A DNA stretch of 6,838 nucleotides from Armatimonadota bacterium. Lineage in GTDB: Bacteria; Vulcanimicrobiota; JACPDS01. The DNA lies in NCBI GenBank assembly GCA_016183885.1, contig JACPDS010000097.1:1-6838 (forward strand), given 5' to 3'. The translations under genes were made by a program, and so were the position numbers. Under the pieces are notes generated by a model. It was not told the DNA's origin, ran no database searches, and saw nothing but the letters and a program-made list of their open reading frames with translations. Of this stretch, positions 4,687 to 6,838 are shown in pieces (position 1 is the stretch's first letter; every line of letters starts with the position of its first letter).

Positions 4687-5745
4687 ATGATTCCTAAAGA
4701 ATCTTCAAAAAGGGAAAAAGAAATTAACTTTGACAGTTTTATGCTGGCTTTTTCTCAGAAAGAAAATATAAAAGAACCTCCTCTTATAGATAAACCTATA
4801 GAAGAGTTGTTGATGCCTCCAAAATTTGAGGAAGAAAATTCTTTAAAAACAACTCCCCCTGAAGTTCATATACATAAAAAATATAGATCATATTTAGATG
4901 AATTATTAGAAGAAGTAATAACTTTAGGCGGGTCTGATTTACATCTTTCCTGCGGAATTTCTCCTGTTTTTAGGATTAACGGCGAGCTTAAATTTTCCGA
5001 ATATCCTCAATTAACAGAAGTAAATTTACAGGAGATTATTTCAGAGATCCTGCCTAAAAATTTAATTTCCAATTTCGGGAAACATGGTTCAGCGGATTTT
5101 TCCTATCAAAAAAGCGCGATCGGACGCTTTAGAGTAAATGCTTATCAGCATTTTAGGGGACTAGGATTAGCTTTCAGGGTTATCCCCGTTAAAGTTCCTT
5201 TATTAAAAGACTTGGAACTGCCTCCTCAAATAGCTGATTTAGCAAATTATAAGAAAGGTTTAATTTTAGTAACCGGAGCTACCGGTTCGGGTAAATCTAC
5301 TACTTTAGCGGCTCTTATTAACGAGATTAATCATTTAAGAAAAACTCATATAATTACCATTGAAGACCCAATCGAATTTATCCATGAAAATAAAAAATCT
5401 CATTTTGCTCAAAGAGAATTGGGAAGAGACGTAGTAAGTTTTTCTGACGGAATACGTTCTGCTTTGCGCGCCGACCCGGATATTATCTTGGTTGGGGAAA
5501 TGCGGGATTTAGAAACTGTTTCTGAAGCTTTACGCGCGGCAGAAAGCGGCATTTTAGTTTTAGCTACTTTACATACTAACAGCGCTCCTAAAGCTATTGA
5601 CAGAATTATTGATATTTTTCCTTCTAAACAACAACCTCAAATAAGATCCTCCCTTTCCACATCTCTTAAAGCAGTTTTAGCTCAACAGCTTTTAAAGAGA
5701 ATTGACGCAAGCAGTTGGGAATGCAGACTATGGATCAAGCTTTAA
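4687..5745 (+). CDS. Second PilT-family ATPase, frameshifted near its C-terminus
   Basis: A paralogue of the upstream gene, with AGAGG at 4671-4675 as ribosome binding site. Residues 1-65 are a charged, proline-containing N-terminal extension absent from the neighbour. Then come GSDLHLSCG (82-90), RINGEL (96-101), Walker A GATGSGKS (197-204), Asp box TIEDPIEFIH (224-233), Walker B IILVGEMRD (266-274) and ALRAAESGILVLATLHT (281-297). In the last motif the first His-box residue, normally GH, is Ile289. After LLKRID (335-340) the sequence turns into unrelated residues and stops. The normal C-terminal end continues in another frame at 5706-5846. Compared with the neighbour, about 35 residues including the LIRE motif are missing at the join. 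As read, the protein retains its ATPase core but not its C-terminal domain. Confidence 0.85.
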   Translation: MIPKESSKREKEINFDSFMLAFSQKENIKEPPLIDKPIEELLMPPKFEEENSLKTTPPEVHIHKKYRSYLDELLEEVITLGGSDLHLSCGISPVFRINGELKFSEYPQLTEVNLQEIISEILPKNLISNFGKHGSADFSYQKSAIGRFRVNAYQHFRGLGLAFRVIPVKVPLLKDLELPPQIADLANYKKGLILVTGATGSGKSTTLAALINEINHLRKTHIITIEDPIEFIHENKKSHFAQRELGRDVVSFSDGIRSALRADPDIILVGEMRDLETVSEALRAAESGILVLATLHTNSAPKAIDRIIDIFPSKQQPQIRSSLSTSLKAVLAQQLLKRIDASSWECRLWIKL

Positions 5746-5846
5746 TAGAATTATATCAAAAAAGAATAATTTCTTACGATTTATTAAAAGAGCGTATCAG
5801 CGATTTAGAAACCTTAACCCGTTTAGGAATTTATTTCGAAGAATAA
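5706..5846 (+). pseudogene. Out-of-frame C-terminal piece of the second PilT-family ATPase
   Basis: This frame reads RKQLGMQTMDQALIELYQ followed by KRIISYD and ends in YFEE before the TAA at 5844-5846. It matches the end of PilT proteins, including GMQMLDDSLLEL of the upstream paralogue. It overlaps the last codons of the 4687-5745 frame, and base 5706 is shared by both. The region between LLKRID and RKQLGMQ is lacking. It marks a deletion of about 105 bases whose length is not a multiple of three. Confidence 0.8.
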
Positions 5847-5860
5847 AATTTACTTTAATT

Positions 5861-5889
5861 TTTAAACAATTAATTAAATTCTCTATAAT
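5861..5889 (+). promoter_or_regulatory. Probable promoter of the GHMP kinase gene
   Basis: A perfect TATAAT (5884-5889) lies 17 bases after TTTAAA (5861-5866). Transcription would start near 5896, leaving a leader of about 29 bases that contains the Shine-Dalgarno sequence. The -35 box is weak and the region is A+T-rich. Confidence 0.45.
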
Positions 5890-5908
5890 AAATAAAGAAT
5901 TTTTTTTA

Positions 5909-5918
5909 AGAAGGTGAT
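5909..5918 (+). promoter_or_regulatory. Strong ribosome binding site
   Basis: AGAAGGTGAT differs by little from the full complement of the 16S rRNA 3' end and lies six bases before the ATG at 5925. It fixes the start of the kinase. It is the clearest Shine-Dalgarno sequence in the window. Confidence 0.75.
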
Positions 5919-5924
5919 TTAGTT

Positions 5925-6838
5925 ATGAAAGTTAAAACCAGCGCTCCCACAAGAATTGATTTAGCGGGCGGAACTTTAGATATTTATCCTCTTTATATTT
6001 TAACCGATGGGGGGTTAACCGTTAATATGGCTATAAATTTACGCAGTTTTGTGGAAATTGAAGCCCGCCCCGATTCTAAAATAGTCATAAATTCTGAGGA
6101 CCTTAATGAATCCATTGAAATTCAACATATTGATTCCGGGATTCCTCAAGGTGGATTAGACTTAATTATTAGAGTTCTTAAGTTTTATCATCTTCCTATA
6201 GGGTTAAATATAAATACTTATAATACCGCTCCCAAAGGTTCCGGGCTGGGGGCATCCTCCAGTTTACTGATGGCTTTAATGGGCGCTTTAGAAAAGATTA
6301 ATCTGCGGGAAATTAATTTAGAAAATTTAATCGAATGGGGAGCTAATTTAGAAGCTCAAAATTTACACATTCCAACGGGGAAACAAGATTACTGCGCGGC
6401 TATTTATGGAGGAGTGAATGCTTTATGGTTTGATATTAAAGGGATTAAAGTAGAACCTTTAGTCTTAAAAGAAGAAGATATAAAAGAATTTGAGAGTTAT
6501 TTAATTTTATCTTTTAGCGGTATTTCTCATTTTTCTGCAACCCATAATTGGCAGATGGTTAAAAAATTTATTGACAAAGAAGTGCCGACAGTAATGAGTA
6601 TGAAGAAGATTAAAGCTACCAGTTATCATATGAGAGATTGTATATTATCTAAAGATTACGAAAAAATGGCTCGAGTATTAAATGAAGAATGGGAAAACAG
6701 AAAAAATTTAGCTCTTGGAGTAAGTAATGATAAAATTGAATATTTAATAGAAGTAGCTAAAATTCACGGAGCTTGGGCTTCTAAAATATGCGGAGCTGGA
6801 GGGGGAGGATGTTTGATTACAATAGCTCCGCCCGCAAA
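5925..6838 (+). CDS. GHMP-family sugar kinase (C-terminus beyond the window)
   Basis: The reading frame is open for 304 codons to the window edge. Motif 1 is the substrate-binding APTRIDLAGGTLDIYPLY (7-24). The ATP-binding motif 2 is PKGSGLGASSSL (103-114). GKQDYCAAIYGG (152-163) contains the expected catalytic Asp155. Motif 3 is CGAGGGGCL (289-297). The APTRIDLAGG start is typical of the branch holding heptose-7-phosphate kinase (HddA) and fucose/galactose-type kinases. The likely reaction is therefore ATP-dependent phosphorylation of a sugar or sugar phosphate at the anomeric position, feeding nucleotide-sugar and surface-glycan synthesis. The exact substrate cannot be told. The ATG at 5925 follows a near-ideal Shine-Dalgarno sequence and a TATAAT box, so it is probably transcribed on its own and not with pilT. 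Family proteins are usually about 320-350 residues, so little should be missing. Confidence 0.92.
   Translation, partial: MKVKTSAPTRIDLAGGTLDIYPLYILTDGGLTVNMAINLRSFVEIEARPDSKIVINSEDLNESIEIQHIDSGIPQGGLDLIIRVLKFYHLPIGLNINTYNTAPKGSGLGASSSLLMALMGALEKINLREINLENLIEWGANLEAQNLHIPTGKQDYCAAIYGGVNALWFDIKGIKVEPLVLKEEDIKEFESYLILSFSGISHFSATHNWQMVKKFIDKEVPTVMSMKKIKATSYHMRDCILSKDYEKMARVLNEEWENRKNLALGVSNDKIEYLIEVAKIHGAWASKICGAGGGGCLITIAPPA

Noticed and set aside
5702..5917. Plus-strand frame of 71 codons after the second PilT
   Set aside because: It overlaps the out-of-frame PilT C-terminus, which has clear family sequence in a different frame; this frame is basic low-complexity sequence.
1..6838. CRISPR array, phage module, toxin-antitoxin pair or known transposase
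   Set aside because: No regularly spaced repeats and no proteins of these families were seen; the only direct repeat pair is the tRNA-derived one.

Overview
The window is AT-rich (roughly one third G+C by eye) and looks like a piece of a small-genome, host-dependent or candidate-phyla (Patescibacteria/CPR-like) bacterium. That is inference from the very A+T-rich codon use, lysine- and isoleucine-rich proteins, short intergenic gaps, a pair of PilT-type pilus ATPases and a small GIY-YIG nuclease gene packed against a tRNA. No rRNA or taxonomic marker is present, so the assignment is tentative.

Layout. (a) 1-665, plus strand: a SAM-dependent methyltransferase that lacks its usual N-terminal third and any canonical start upstream of 174. 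(b) 748-1475, minus strand: an RNA-gene locus. A sigma70-type promoter drives a 6S RNA (about 1287-1461). It is followed by a broken 5' half of tRNA-Ala, a tiny GIY-YIG nuclease gene, and then an intact tRNA-Ala(CGC) with encoded CCA and its own terminator. A 45-bp direct repeat (845-889 and 1246-1290, one mismatch) brackets the nuclease segment. This suggests that a roughly 400-bp nuclease unit inserted into an ancestral 6S-tRNA-Ala pair. (c) 1499-3520, minus strand: ribulose-phosphate 3-epimerase overlapping by 8 bases a fused archaemetzincin / histone-deacetylase-like gene. The deacetylase half is split by a deletion and a GC-rich foreign-looking stretch (about 1895-2040). (d) 3613-5846, plus strand: two tandem PilT-family ATPases, the first intact, the second with an internal C-terminal deletion that shifts the frame. 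(e) 5925-6838, plus strand: a GHMP sugar kinase running off the window, with a good Shine-Dalgarno sequence and a plausible promoter.

How they work together. The two PilT proteins would power type IV pilus retraction. RPE belongs to the pentose phosphate pathway. The GHMP kinase probably phosphorylates a sugar for surface polysaccharide synthesis. 6S RNA modulates RNA polymerase in stationary phase. The peptidase-deacetylase fusion has no assignable substrate. Three separate genes are broken within 7 kb, so either real gene decay or local assembly error should be kept in mind throughout. The most noteworthy item is the repeat-flanked GIY-YIG unit at the 6S/tRNA-Ala junction. The archaemetzincin-deacetylase fusion is second.
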